This document shows, piece by piece, positions 39,380 to 50,147 of a stretch of DNA of 64,000 bases. Both the position numbers and the translations under genes were made by a program. Under the pieces are notes generated by a model, which saw only the letters and a program-made list of their open reading frames with translations, was not told the DNA's origin and did no database searches. The stretch is taken from assembly GCF_900099775.1 (NCBI RefSeq), contig NZ_FMTM01000003.1, positions 186,001 through 250,000 on the forward strand. The letters run 5' to 3'. This DNA is from Rhizobium mongolense subsp. loessense. GTDB taxonomy: Bacteria > Pseudomonadota > Alphaproteobacteria > Rhizobiales > Rhizobiaceae. Position 1 is the first letter of the stretch; the number at the start of each line of letters is the position of its first letter.

Positions 39380-40270
39380 ATGACAAAAGCATTTCAGGGC
39401 TACATCTATCTGACGCTGGCGATGATCACGGTCGGCAGCACGGTGATTGCCAGCAAGATCATCGCATCAGGCCTTCCGCCGTTTACGGCAACGGCACTGC
39501 GTTTCGCTGCGGCCTTCCCCTTCTTCCTGCTTCTGATGCAACTCACCCGATCCCGGCTGCCGAAACTGTCGCGCCACGATTGGCTCATTCTCGTGACGCA
39601 GGCAGGGGCGGGCAGCGTCGGCTATACGACGTTGTTGATCTCCGGCCTGCAGCTGACGTCGGCGGCGAATGCCGGCATCATCATCGGCACGCTGCCGGTC
39701 GTCTCGGCGGTAATCTCGATCGTCATTCTCGGCGAAAGGCCGCACCGCTTCCTGCTGGTCGCCATCGCGCTTGCTGCTTTCGGCGTCTTCTGGGTTGCGG
39801 TGTCGCCAGGCGCATCCGCACGCGGCTCACTTGCCGGCAATGCGCTGATCCTCGGCGCCGTCATCTGCGAGGGGCTGTTCATTCTTCTGAACAAGCGCAT
39901 GCAGAGCGAGATCCTGCCGCTCACGCAGTCGGCGCTGATGACCGGTATCGGGTTCCTCGTTGCCGGCATTCCGGCTCTCTTCGAAAGCCATGGGGCAAGC
40001 GGTTTTTCGGGAGGGCCGCTGTCGGCCGTCGTCTACTATGCGCTGGTTCCGACTGTCGGCGGCTTCATCTTATGGTACGCGGGCTTAGCGCGCGTCAGCG
40101 GCAGCGAGGCTTCACTGTTTACGGCAATCGCTCCAGTCTCCGCCGTCATTTTTGCCTTCGTGCTGCTCGGCGAGCCAGTCGGCATCCATCAGATTTTTGG
40201 CGTCGCCTGTGTGCTCGCCGCCGTTCTGGGACTCGGCTTGTCTGCACTTTACCGGGTGCGGCGCGCGTGA
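39380..40270 (+). CDS. EamA/DMT-family metabolite exporter
   Basis: This 296-residue inner-membrane protein has ten predicted helices in two EamA repeats (MITVGSTVIASKIIASGLPP in repeat 1; SLFTAIAPVSAVIFAFVLLG in repeat 2). The family exports amino acids, purines or other metabolites. ATG 39380 has ggagaa upstream. The AraC regulator next door suggests inducible export. Confidence 0.85.
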   Translation: MTKAFQGYIYLTLAMITVGSTVIASKIIASGLPPFTATALRFAAAFPFFLLLMQLTRSRLPKLSRHDWLILVTQAGAGSVGYTTLLISGLQLTSAANAGIIIGTLPVVSAVISIVILGERPHRFLLVAIALAAFGVFWVAVSPGASARGSLAGNALILGAVICEGLFILLNKRMQSEILPLTQSALMTGIGFLVAGIPALFESHGASGFSGGPLSAVVYYALVPTVGGFILWYAGLARVSGSEASLFTAIAPVSAVIFAFVLLGEPVGIHQIFGVACVLAAVLGLGLSALYRVRRA

Positions 40271-40343
40271 CGGGTGACCCCTTGGGAAGCGCCGGGTACG
40301 ACCCTATGTTAGGGACGGTGCAATCTTTCGAAGGCGAACGCTC

Positions 40344-40742
40344 ATGTCAGACAAGCCAATCAAGATTCCCGGGCCTGATCATCCGATCACCGTAGACCAC
40401 AATCCAGCGCGCGTCGTCGTCAAGCTCGACGGCAAGGTCGTCGCTGATACCCGCGATGCACTGACATTGCGCGAGGCTTCCTATCCGCCGGTGCAGTATA
40501 TTCCGCGCAAGGATGTCGACATGTCGCTGCTTCAACGCACCGACCACTCTACTTATTGCCCCTACAAGGGCGAGGCCTCCTATTACAGCATCGCGCCTGG
40601 CGGCGAGCGCGCGAAGAACGCCATCTGGACCTATGAAAACCCGCATGCGGCGATGCGCGAAATCAAGGACCGCATGGCGTTCTATCCGGATCGCGTGGAT
40701 TCGATCGAAGAACTGCAGTCGCCTGAGGCCGGCGAGTTTTAG
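40344..40742 (+). CDS. DUF427 protein
   Basis: This 132-residue small beta-rich protein shows the DUF427 pattern: VVVKLDGKVVADTRDALTL, YPPVQYIPRKDVDMSLL, STYCPYKGEASYYSI and AIWTYENPH. Function is unknown. Its 3' end overlaps the convergent ABC ATPase gene by four bases, with no terminator between them. Confidence 0.88.
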   Translation: MSDKPIKIPGPDHPITVDHNPARVVVKLDGKVVADTRDALTLREASYPPVQYIPRKDVDMSLLQRTDHSTYCPYKGEASYYSIAPGGERAKNAIWTYENPHAAMREIKDRMAFYPDRVDSIEELQSPEAGEF

Positions 40743-41770
40743 CGTCCCGTCCCGACAAGACAGCGCACGAGACCTTCCAGCGACACGCGGCCTGCGGGCA
40801 GGCCATCGGCGGCCGTGACGGTCGCGTGCGTGACGTTGCTTTCGGTCATCATTCGCATACCTTCCTCGACGGTCGATTTGCCGGGGATGCGGATCACGGT
40901 GTCGCTTGCGGGATTGCTGAGCGGTTCCATCAGCGCTTCTATCGGGATGACGCGACTGCGGTTTACTTCCTTGACGAAGGCCTCGATGTAGTCGTTTGCG
41001 GGATTGAGCACGATATCGGCAGCCGAGCCCTGCTGGATGAGCTCGCCATCGCGTAAAATGGCGACCTTGTCGCCGAGCCGCAACGCCTCGTCGAGATCGT
41101 GGGTGATGAAGACGATGGTCTTCTTCAGTTCCTTCTGCAGGTCGAGCAGTACGCTCTGCATGTCGACGCGGATCAGCGGGTCGAGGGCGGAATAGGCCTC
41201 ATCCATCAAGAGTATCTCGGCATCGTTGGTGAGTGCACGGGCAAGACCGACACGCTGCTGCATGCCGCCCGAAAGCTGGTTCGGATAATGCCCGGCAAAG
41301 CCGTCGAGCCCGACGCGCTTGATCCAGATATTAGCACGCTCTTCGCGCTCACCCTTCGGCATGCCTTGTATTTCCAGTCCGTAGACGGTGTTCTGCAGCA
41401 CGTTGCGATGCGGCAGCAGGCCGAATTTCTGGAACACCATCGCCGTCCTGCGGCGGCGGAACTCGCGGAGTTCCTCTTCGCTCATCTTGCAGATGTCGGT
41501 ATTGCCATAGAGTACTTCGCCCGCCGTCGGGTCGATCAGCCGGTTGATGTGGCGGATCAGCGTCGACTTGCCGGAACCGGAAAGCCCCATAATGACGGTG
41601 ATGCTGCCGCCGGGAATCGAGATGTTGATATCCTTCAGCCCGAGGACATGACCGTGCTCCTTGTTGAGCTCGGTTTTCGACATGCCCTTGGTAACGGCTT
41701 CGATGTAATCGCCGCCACGCGGACCGAAAATCTTGTAGAGATTGCGTATCTCAATCGACTGGCTAGCCAT
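40739..41770 (-). CDS. Quaternary-amine/proline-type ABC importer, ATPase
   Basis: This 343-residue ATPase of the ProV/OpuAA/ChoV class energises uptake of betaines or related amines. Walker A is GLSGSGKST, the signature is LSGGMQQRVGLARAL, Walker B is EILLMDEAYSALDPL, and a C-terminal CBS-like portion starts near VIPIEALMEPL. The N-terminal GMSKTELNKEHGHVLGLKD insertion is typical of this subfamily. The start overlaps the permease stop by eight bases, so the two are coupled. Confidence 0.9.
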   Translation of the reverse strand: MASQSIEIRNLYKIFGPRGGDYIEAVTKGMSKTELNKEHGHVLGLKDINISIPGGSITVIMGLSGSGKSTLIRHINRLIDPTAGEVLYGNTDICKMSEEELREFRRRRTAMVFQKFGLLPHRNVLQNTVYGLEIQGMPKGEREERANIWIKRVGLDGFAGHYPNQLSGGMQQRVGLARALTNDAEILLMDEAYSALDPLIRVDMQSVLLDLQKELKKTIVFITHDLDEALRLGDKVAILRDGELIQQGSAADIVLNPANDYIEAFVKEVNRSRVIPIEALMEPLSNPASDTVIRIPGKSTVEEGMRMMTESNVTHATVTAADGLPAGRVSLEGLVRCLVGTGR

Positions 41771-42650
41771 GCACGATTTCCCGGTGCTTCTGCAGCCTGA
41801 GGCCATAGGCCTGGCTGATGCGGTCAAAGATGATGGCGATGCCGACGATGGCGAGACCGTTGAAGACGCCGAGGGTGAAGTACTGGTTGGCGATAGCCTT
41901 GAGCACCGGCTGGCCGAGGCCCTGGACGCCAATCATCGAAGCGATGACGACCATGGCAAGTGCCATCATGATCGTCTGGTTGATGCCGGCCATGATGGTC
42001 GGCAACGCCAAGGGAAGCTGGACGTTGCGCAGCTTCTGCCAGCTCGACGAACCGAAGGCGTCGGCCGCTTCGAGCACGTCCTTGTCGACCATGCGAATGC
42101 CGAGATTGGTGAGGCGTATCATCGGCGGCAAGGCATAGATGACGACCGCGATCACACCGGGGACGCGGCCGATGCCGAGCAGCATGACGACCGGGATCAG
42201 ATAGACGAAGCTCGGCATGGTCTGCATCACGTCGAGCACCGGATTGACGGCATTCTGGAGCCGGTTGGAACGCGACATGCCGATGCCGATCGGAATGCCG
42301 ATCGCGACCGAAAGCACCGTGCAGACGAAGATCATCGAAACGGTCTTCATCGTGTCTTCCCACATGTCGAACCAGCCGATCAGCAGAAGCGTCGCGGCGC
42401 AGCCGATGACAATCTTCCAATTGCGGCTCCCAAGCCAGGCAATGCCGGCGACGACCAGGATCACCAGCGGCCAGGGCGTGCCGGTGAGCAGCCTTTCGGC
42501 CCAGATCAGAAAGCTTTGCAGCGGGCTGAACAGCCCTTCGATGCTGTCGCCGTAAGTGCGGGTAAAAGCGCGAAAGCCTTCGTCCACGTTCTTCTTCAGA
42601 ACGCGCAGCGTGTCGGCATCCATTGTCGGAAATTTCCAGAGCCAGTCCAT
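41763..42650 (-). CDS. Quaternary-amine/proline-type ABC importer, permease
   Basis: This 295-residue permease of the ProW/ChoW class has about six to seven transmembrane helices. The EAA loop that contacts the ATPase is EAADAFGSSSWQKLRNVQLP (about residues 195-214). The sequences SMIFVCTVLSVAIGIPIGIG and VMQTMPSFVYLIPVVMLLGI fit the family. It lies between the binding-protein and ATPase genes in the usual order. Confidence 0.9.
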   Translation of the reverse strand: MDWLWKFPTMDADTLRVLKKNVDEGFRAFTRTYGDSIEGLFSPLQSFLIWAERLLTGTPWPLVILVVAGIAWLGSRNWKIVIGCAATLLLIGWFDMWEDTMKTVSMIFVCTVLSVAIGIPIGIGMSRSNRLQNAVNPVLDVMQTMPSFVYLIPVVMLLGIGRVPGVIAVVIYALPPMIRLTNLGIRMVDKDVLEAADAFGSSSWQKLRNVQLPLALPTIMAGINQTIMMALAMVVIASMIGVQGLGQPVLKAIANQYFTLGVFNGLAIVGIAIIFDRISQAYGLRLQKHREIVHG

Positions 42651-42767
42651 GTCAGTTCCCCATGGCTAAAGCGGCGGCGGCCCTGTTCTTCTTATGGCCG
42701 TCGCGCAAAAGGATCGGGCTGGCAGTGCCTGGATGTCAAGCACCGCCAGCTTGCGGATCATGAGGGA

Positions 42768-43766
42768 TCAGAGGGAAGCCTTGATCTTCTCTGCGACTTC
42801 CGGAGAGACCCATTCCTTCCACAGGGCTTCGTTTTCCTTGAGGAAGTGCTTGGCGCCGTCTTCACCGGTAGCCTGGTTGTCGGTCATCCAGGCAATCAGC
42901 TTGTTAACGGTGTCGTTCGTCCAGGCACGTTTGTTGAGATAGTCCATGGCCGGGCCGGCGCGATCGGCAAAGGTTTTGCTCACGAGCGTCTGAACATCGT
43001 CGGCCGGCCAGGCGTTCGGCTTGGGATCGGGGCAATCGGCAACCGAGGTACAGCGCTTCCATTCCGCCGCATCGTATTCGGAGCCGTAGCCGAGTTTTAC
43101 CATTTCATATTTGCCAAGGAGCGAGGTCGGGGCCCAATAGTAGCCGACCCAGGGCTGTTTGCCTTCATAGGCCTTGGCGATGGAGCCGTCGAGGCCGGCG
43201 GCAGAGCCCGTATCAACCAGCGTGAAGCCGGCCTTGTCGCCGCCATAGGCCTTGAACAGCTGCGAGGTCACCACCGTTCCGCCCCAGCCTTGAGGGCCAT
43301 TGAAGACGGCGCCCTTGCTCTTGTCTTCGGGAGCCGGGAAGAGTTCGGGATGCTTGAAGAGATCAGGGATCGTCTTGATGTCTGGATGAGCCTCGGCGAT
43401 GTATTTGGGGATCCACCAGCCCTGGATCGCGCCGTCCGAAAGGATTTTTGAGGCAGCAACCACCTTGCCGCCTTCCAGGCCGCGCTTCACGAGTTCCGGC
43501 TGGAGGCTTACCCAGGCTTCCGGTGCGACGTCCGGCTCACCCTTTTCAGCCATTGATGTGAGCGTCGGAACAGTGTCGCCGCTGACGATCTCGGCGGTGC
43601 ATCCATAGCCTTCCTCGAGGATGATCTTGTCGAGGTTTGCGGCAACTTCGGCCGATTGCCAGTTCATGCTGGCGATGGTGACGTTGCCACAGTCCGCGGC
43701 CGATGCCGTGCTCGAAAGGCCGATCAGGCCGGCAGCAAGGACGGTTGAAGCCAAAAGTGCTTTCAT
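42768..43766 (-). CDS. Quaternary-amine/proline-type ABC importer, periplasmic binding protein
   Basis: This 332-residue OpuAC-type solute-binding protein has a signal peptide (MKALLASTVLAAGLIGLSST, cleaved after ASA near residue 23). Aromatic residues that could form a cation-pi cage are in IASMNWQSAEV, VAPEAWVSLQP, GAIQGWWIPKY and PWVGYYWAPTSL. It does not look like S. meliloti ChoX, so the ligand could be glycine betaine, proline betaine or another quaternary amine. ATG 43766 has ggaaca nearby. It is the first gene of the three-gene importer unit. Confidence 0.85.
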   Translation of the reverse strand: MKALLASTVLAAGLIGLSSTASAADCGNVTIASMNWQSAEVAANLDKIILEEGYGCTAEIVSGDTVPTLTSMAEKGEPDVAPEAWVSLQPELVKRGLEGGKVVAASKILSDGAIQGWWIPKYIAEAHPDIKTIPDLFKHPELFPAPEDKSKGAVFNGPQGWGGTVVTSQLFKAYGGDKAGFTLVDTGSAAGLDGSIAKAYEGKQPWVGYYWAPTSLLGKYEMVKLGYGSEYDAAEWKRCTSVADCPDPKPNAWPADDVQTLVSKTFADRAGPAMDYLNKRAWTNDTVNKLIAWMTDNQATGEDGAKHFLKENEALWKEWVSPEVAEKIKASL

Positions 43767-44133
43767 TTTCTTGTTCCCTCTGGTCGCGGTGTGACTGAAC
43801 CCACTCGCCTGCGGCACCGCGTCCGCCAGCAAGCCTATTGAGCATGCTTTCATGCGTCATGCGCCATTCCGTTTGCGTCAGAAAATGGCGCATTGACGCT
43901 TTCTTTCAATGGCTGATCAGGTGCGTTGTCGCGATCGGAACAATCGTTTCAATAGGCGCAAATCGTGCCAATCGGATTATTCAGAAACGAACGCGTCTTT
44001 TGCCCAATCTTGCCAAGGCCGGGACGCCGTGGGGCTGGAAATCGGCCGATCACGCATATTTTCTCACCTATACTGTCGGGCCTTGCGCTCGCCATCCGTC
44101 CTATGAGCGTCAACAGAATATGGGAGAACGACA
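43767..44133. promoter_or_regulatory. Divergent control region with a long interrupted inverted repeat
   Basis: These 367 bases between the binding-protein gene and the divergent DUF1428 gene are free of coding sequence. At 43854-43899 two arms, gcgtcatgcgccatt and aatggcgcattgacgc, are complementary apart from one extra base and are separated by 15 bases. The repeat lies about 90 bases upstream of the importer start and could be an operator or an RNA hairpin in its leader. Confidence 0.5.
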
Positions 44134-44487
44134 ATGCCTTACATCGACGGATTCGTCGTGGCTGTTCCGAAAGCCAATATCGAGGCTTACAAGAAGTTGG
44201 CGAATCTCGCCGGCTCGATCTGGAAGGAGCATGGTGCGCTCAAATATGTCGAGTGCCTTGCCGACGACGTGCCCTATGGCGAACTGACTTCGTTTCCGCG
44301 TGCGGTGATGGCGAAGGAAGACGAAGTGGTGGGGTTTTCCTGGATCGTCTATGGATCGAGGAAGGAGCGCGACGATATAGTGGCCAAGGTCATGTCCGAT
44401 CCACGCCTGCAGGGCGAAGAATGGAAAACGGTCTTTGATGGCAAGCGAATGATCTACGGCGGCTTCGAAACTGTCGTCGAACTTTGA
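44134..44487 (+). CDS. DUF1428 (YbaA-like) protein
   Basis: This 117-residue dimeric alpha/beta-barrel protein begins MPYIDGFVVAVPKANIEAYK and includes EHGALKYVECLADDVPYGEL and FSWIVYGSRKERDDI, all typical of DUF1428. Function is unknown. It is followed 13 bases later by the YjbQ gene, probably in one transcript. Confidence 0.88.
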   Translation: MPYIDGFVVAVPKANIEAYKKLANLAGSIWKEHGALKYVECLADDVPYGELTSFPRAVMAKEDEVVGFSWIVYGSRKERDDIVAKVMSDPRLQGEEWKTVFDGKRMIYGGFETVVEL

Positions 44488-44500
44488 AAAAGGGAGTTCC

Positions 44501-44923
44501 ATGCCCCAGACGATCATCTCCGTCTCAACCCGGGGGCAAGGCCTCTACGAATTTACCGACCAGGCGGCTGGCTTCGTCCGGGCAACCGGCGTGGACGAAG
44601 GTTTGCTCACTGTCTTCGTGCGCCACACCTCCTGTTCGCTCTTGATCCAGGAAAATGCCGACCCGGATGTGCAGACGGACCTCAATGCCTTCTTCCGCCG
44701 GCTCGTGCCGCCGTCATCGGACCCATCGATGCGCTGGATTGTCCACACGACCGAAGGTCCGGATGACATGCCTGCCCATATCAAGGCGGCGCTGACACAG
44801 GTTTCGTTCGGTATTCCTGTTACGAGTGGCAAGATGGTGCTCGGCACCTGGCAAGGGCTCTATCTCTTCGAGCATCGCGACCGTCCTCATCGCCGCGAAA
44901 TCGTGCTGCATGTCAGCGCCTGA
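44501..44923 (+). CDS. yjbQ: YjbQ-family (UPF0047) protein
   Basis: This 140-residue protein shows the UPF0047 signatures FVRHTSCSLLIQENADPDVQ, DDMPAHIKAALTQVSFGIPV and LGTWQGLYLFEHRDRPHRRE. Conserved His residues bind a metal. Family members can have weak thiamine-phosphate-synthase activity, but the physiological role is unsettled. A ribosome site aaaaaggga precedes the start. Confidence 0.9.
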   Translation: MPQTIISVSTRGQGLYEFTDQAAGFVRATGVDEGLLTVFVRHTSCSLLIQENADPDVQTDLNAFFRRLVPPSSDPSMRWIVHTTEGPDDMPAHIKAALTQVSFGIPVTSGKMVLGTWQGLYLFEHRDRPHRREIVLHVSA

Positions 44924-45024
44924 ACCGAACCTGAATACGCAATTCGAACAGCATTCAGTTTCAGCCTTCTATTGTCGAATCATCCCCGGAAGGGAGTTCG
45001 ATCATTTGAAACCAGGAAAACCCG

Positions 45025-45339
45025 ATGACCAATTTCATTGCCAAGGCGTCGTTTGCCGCATTGCTTGCCATTGCTTCGATCCCCGCCAGCGTCTCGACTG
45101 CTGCCGCAGCCGGCCCGGAGCGCGGCGTTGTCATCGACGTCCAGTATCATCGTCCGCCACCGGTCTACCGCGGTTGCTCGCCGGTCATGGCAGTCCGCGC
45201 GGCTCGCTGGTCCGGTCTGCGCGACGTGCGCGTCGTCAATGTCACACCGCGCCGCGTCGTCGTTGCCGGTCGTGACCGCCGTGGCTGGGACCGCATGACC
45301 TTCGCGAATGTCCGTGGCTGCCCGCTGATCCGCCGTTAA
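45025..45339 (+). CDS. Small secreted basic protein
   Basis: This 104-residue protein has a signal peptide (MTNFIAKASFAALLAIASIP, cleavage likely after AAA near residue 29). The mature part is basic, with two cysteines (VYRGCSPVMAVRAARWSGL and NVRGCPLIRR) that could form one disulfide. Similar small Arg-rich exported proteins occur in Rhizobiales but I cannot name a family. An intrinsic terminator follows. Confidence 0.72.
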   Translation: MTNFIAKASFAALLAIASIPASVSTAAAAGPERGVVIDVQYHRPPPVYRGCSPVMAVRAARWSGLRDVRVVNVTPRRVVVAGRDRRGWDRMTFANVRGCPLIRR

Positions 45340-45379
45340 TAAGTAGCAGCCGCCGGTCTTTCAGACGCGGCGGCACAAG

Positions 45380-45425
45380 AACCGCCTTTGCCAATTCTTC
45401 TCGGATCACGGCAAGGGCGGTTTTT
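45380..45425 (+). terminator. Intrinsic terminator of the small secreted protein gene
   Basis: A 13-bp stem (aaccgcctttgcc / ggcaagggcggtt, with one G-U pair) is followed by ttttt, 40 bases after the stop codon. Confidence 0.82.
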
Positions 45426-45453
45426 CATTGCCTGGATTGCGGTCGTAAAAATG

Positions 45454-45479
45454 AAAAAAGCCTCGCGACGGGCGAGGCT
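45454..45479 (-). terminator. Minus-strand intrinsic terminator without an annotated gene
   Basis: On the minus strand agcctcgc / gcgaggct forms a stem followed by tttttt. No minus-strand coding gene precedes it, so it may end a small RNA starting near 45535. Confidence 0.6.
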
Positions 45480-45625
45480 GAGTTCTAGGCCGCTTCGGGG
45501 AAAAGAAGAAGCGACGCTCATTTCATTAGTACCGTTGAGTACGGCTGCAAAGTGCACTTTTGTCAATTCCGGTACGCTTTTGTGTTCGGGAAGAGATTTT
45601 TTTCACGGCTTTATCACCTTATTTT

Positions 45626-45707
45626 AGAACGTTCCAAACCGATCAGAGAAAGATGTGACTGCGCTGCAATTCATTCCTTGACAAATTTGGAACGTTCCAA
45701 TTAACTT
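45626..45707 (+). promoter_or_regulatory. LacI-type operators and promoter of the catabolic operon
   Basis: A perfect palindrome ttggaacgttccaa (45687-45700) lies in the 17-base spacer between -35 TTGACA (45678-45683) and a -10 TTAACT (45701-45706). A second half-conserved copy, agaacgttccaa, lies at 45626-45637, 61 bases upstream, suitable for looping. The central CG palindrome is the usual LacI-family operator form, and the LacI gene starts at 45731, so autoregulation is likely. Confidence 0.75.
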
Positions 45708-45730
45708 CGAGTATTCTTGGAGGAGCAATC

Positions 45731-47766
<2,036 letters not shown>

Positions 47767-47767
47767 C

Positions 47768-49363
47768 ATGGACAAGCACGTCACACCCGCCGAGGCTGCA
47801 GCCCTGATCCCCGACGGTGCGATCGTCTCGGTGTCGTCGTCGAGCGGCCTCGGCTGCCCCGATTTGATGCTGAAGGCGATCGGCGAGCGTTTCGAAGCGA
47901 TCGGCCATCCTTGCGATCTGACGACGCTGCACCCGATTGCGGCAGGCGACATGAGCGGTATCAAAGGCGTGGACCACATCGCGAGGAAAGGCCTGCTGAA
48001 GAAGATCATCGGGGGCTCCTATCCCTCCGGCCCGTCCGGCGCCGAGCCGCCATTGATCTGGCAGATGATCGGCAACGACGAGATCGCCGCCTATAACGTG
48101 CCGTCGGGCATCCTCTTCGACATGCACCGTGAGGCGGCCGCCAAACGGCCGGGGGTGATCACCAAGGTTGGGCTCGATACCTTCGTCGATCCGGTGCGCG
48201 AAGGCTGCGCCATGAATGCCAAGGCCGCTGCCGAACCGGTCGTCAAGAAAATCAGCTTCGAAGGCGAGGACTGGCTGTTCTTCAAGGCAATCGCACCGCA
48301 GGTCGCGATCATCCGGGCGACAACGGCGGATGAGCGCGGTAACCTGACATACGAACATGAAGGCGCCTATCTCGGCGGCCTCGACCAGGCGCTCGCCGCC
48401 CGCAACAATGGCGGCATCGTGATCGCGCAGGTGAAGCGCATCACCAAGGAAGGTTCATTGAAGCCCCACGATGTCCGCGTTCCAGGCGTGCTCGTCGACT
48501 ATGTCGTGGTCGATCCCGACCAGAAGCAAACGACGCAAACGCTCTATGATCCGGCCATCTCCGGCGAGATCTTCCGGCCGCTCGACACGTTCCGCCTGTC
48601 GGAGTTCAATATCCAGAAGGCGATTGCGCGCCGGGTGGCGCAGGAACTGCAGGGTGGGAGCGCCGTCAATCTCGGCTTCGGGATTTCCGCCAACGTGCCG
48701 CGTATCCTGCTGGAGGAGGGACTTCACGGGGCGGTGACATGGGTGATCGAGCAAGGTGCTGTTGGTGGCGTTCCGCTTCTCGACTTCGCTTTCGGCTGCG
48801 CCTCGAATGCCGATGCCTTCATGCCGTCGCCCTACCAATTCACCTATTTCCAGGGTGCAGGCTTCGATGCCTCGCTGCTCTCGTTCCTTGAGATCGGCCG
48901 CGATGGCTCGGTCAACGTCTCGAAGCTCTCCTTCCGTCCACACGTAACGGCAGGCGCCGGCGGCTTCGTCGATATCACGGCGCGGGCGAAGAAGATCGTC
49001 TTCTCGGGCATGTTCAATGCCGGCGCAAAGCTCGGAGTCGAGCGCGGCAGGCTGGTGATCGAGAAGGAAGGCAAACTCAAGAAGCTCGTCAACACCGTCG
49101 AGCACGTGACCTTCTCGGGTCCGCGCGGCGTGGCCCAAGGGCAGGATGTCACCTATGTCACCGAGCGGTGCGTAATGAAATTGACGCCGGATGGCATCGT
49201 TTTGACCGAGATCGCACCCGGCGCCGATCTGCAGGCACATATTCTCGACCAATCGGAATTTCCGTTGATCGTTTCGGACAATCTGAAGGTCATGGACGAC
49301 GCTCTCTTCGGCGAAGCGCCGATCGGCCTCAAGCTGCCAGAAAAGCCAAAGCGGGTTCTTTAA
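47768..49363 (+). CDS. Family I acyl-CoA:carboxylate CoA-transferase (fused subunits)
   Basis: This 531-residue protein joins the alpha and beta CoA-transferase halves in one chain, as in YdiF/propionate CoA-transferase. The alpha half begins HVTPAEAAALIPDGAIVSVS with GGSYPSGPSGAEPPLIWQMI. The beta half has VNLGFGISANVPRILLEEGL, then VIEQGAVGGVPL, whose glutamate is the expected covalent catalytic residue. It would activate an organic acid product of the pathway as its CoA ester. ATG 47768 is one base after the preceding stop codon. Confidence 0.88.
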   Translation: MDKHVTPAEAAALIPDGAIVSVSSSSGLGCPDLMLKAIGERFEAIGHPCDLTTLHPIAAGDMSGIKGVDHIARKGLLKKIIGGSYPSGPSGAEPPLIWQMIGNDEIAAYNVPSGILFDMHREAAAKRPGVITKVGLDTFVDPVREGCAMNAKAAAEPVVKKISFEGEDWLFFKAIAPQVAIIRATTADERGNLTYEHEGAYLGGLDQALAARNNGGIVIAQVKRITKEGSLKPHDVRVPGVLVDYVVVDPDQKQTTQTLYDPAISGEIFRPLDTFRLSEFNIQKAIARRVAQELQGGSAVNLGFGISANVPRILLEEGLHGAVTWVIEQGAVGGVPLLDFAFGCASNADAFMPSPYQFTYFQGAGFDASLLSFLEIGRDGSVNVSKLSFRPHVTAGAGGFVDITARAKKIVFSGMFNAGAKLGVERGRLVIEKEGKLKKLVNTVEHVTFSGPRGVAQGQDVTYVTERCVMKLTPDGIVLTEIAPGADLQAHILDQSEFPLIVSDNLKVMDDALFGEAPIGLKLPEKPKRVL

Positions 49364-49373
49364 GGAGCATCCC

Positions 49374-50147
49374 ATGGGTGAGGTGAAGGTTTCAATCGAA
49401 GGTCACATCGCGGTCATGACCGTGGCGCGGCCGGAAAAGCTCAATGCCTTCGATATCGACATGCTGAAGGCGCTGGCCGCGGCCTGCGACGGGGTGGAGG
49501 CGAACGCTAATGTCCGCGTCGCTATTCTGACAGGCGAGGGCAAGGCCTTTTCTGCGGGCGGTGACATCAAGGCCTGGGGCGGCATGCAGGCCAATGAGTT
49601 CGGCCATGCCTGGGTGCGCTTCGGCCATCGCATTTTCGAGCGACTTGCGACGCTGCGCGTGCCGCTGATCGCGGCGCTGAACGGCCATGCGCTCGGCGGC
49701 GGTCTGGAACTGGCGGGCGCTGCCGATATCCGCATTGCCGAGAGCCAGATCAAGATCGGCCTCCCTGAGACGGGCCTCGGTATGATCCCGGGCTGGTCGG
49801 GTACGCAGCGGCTGGTCAAGCGCTTCGGCGCGCAGATCGTCCGGCGGATGGTGCTCGGCGGCGAGATGTTTTCGGCCGAAGAGGCAAAGGCGAACGGCAT
49901 CGTCGACGCCGTCGTCGATACCGGCACATCACTTGCCGCGGCCAGGGACTATGCCTTCCGCATCGCACTTCGCGGGCCGGCGGCGCTGGAGATTTCGAAG
50001 CTTCTCATCGCATCGGCCAATGGCGAGGACAATGGTGCAGCGGTCGAGGCACTAGGATCGATCCTGGCTGCCAAGACCGGCGATCTCAAAGAGGGCGTTG
50101 CGGCATTTGCTGAAAAGCGTCCGGCTCAATTCAGGGGAGAGTGGTGA
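49374..50147 (+). CDS. Enoyl-CoA hydratase/isomerase
   Basis: This 257-residue crotonase-fold protein shows FSAGGDIKAWGGM (first oxyanion-hole region), ALNGHALGGGLELAGAADIR (second) and GLPETGLGMIPGWSGTQRLV. The acid/base glutamates of true hydratases appear partly conserved, so isomerase or hydrolase activity is also possible. Position after the CoA-transferase implies action on the CoA ester formed there. Its stop overlaps the aldehyde dehydrogenase start by one base. Confidence 0.88.
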   Translation: MGEVKVSIEGHIAVMTVARPEKLNAFDIDMLKALAAACDGVEANANVRVAILTGEGKAFSAGGDIKAWGGMQANEFGHAWVRFGHRIFERLATLRVPLIAALNGHALGGGLELAGAADIRIAESQIKIGLPETGLGMIPGWSGTQRLVKRFGAQIVRRMVLGGEMFSAEEAKANGIVDAVVDTGTSLAAARDYAFRIALRGPAALEISKLLIASANGEDNGAAVEALGSILAAKTGDLKEGVAAFAEKRPAQFRGEW

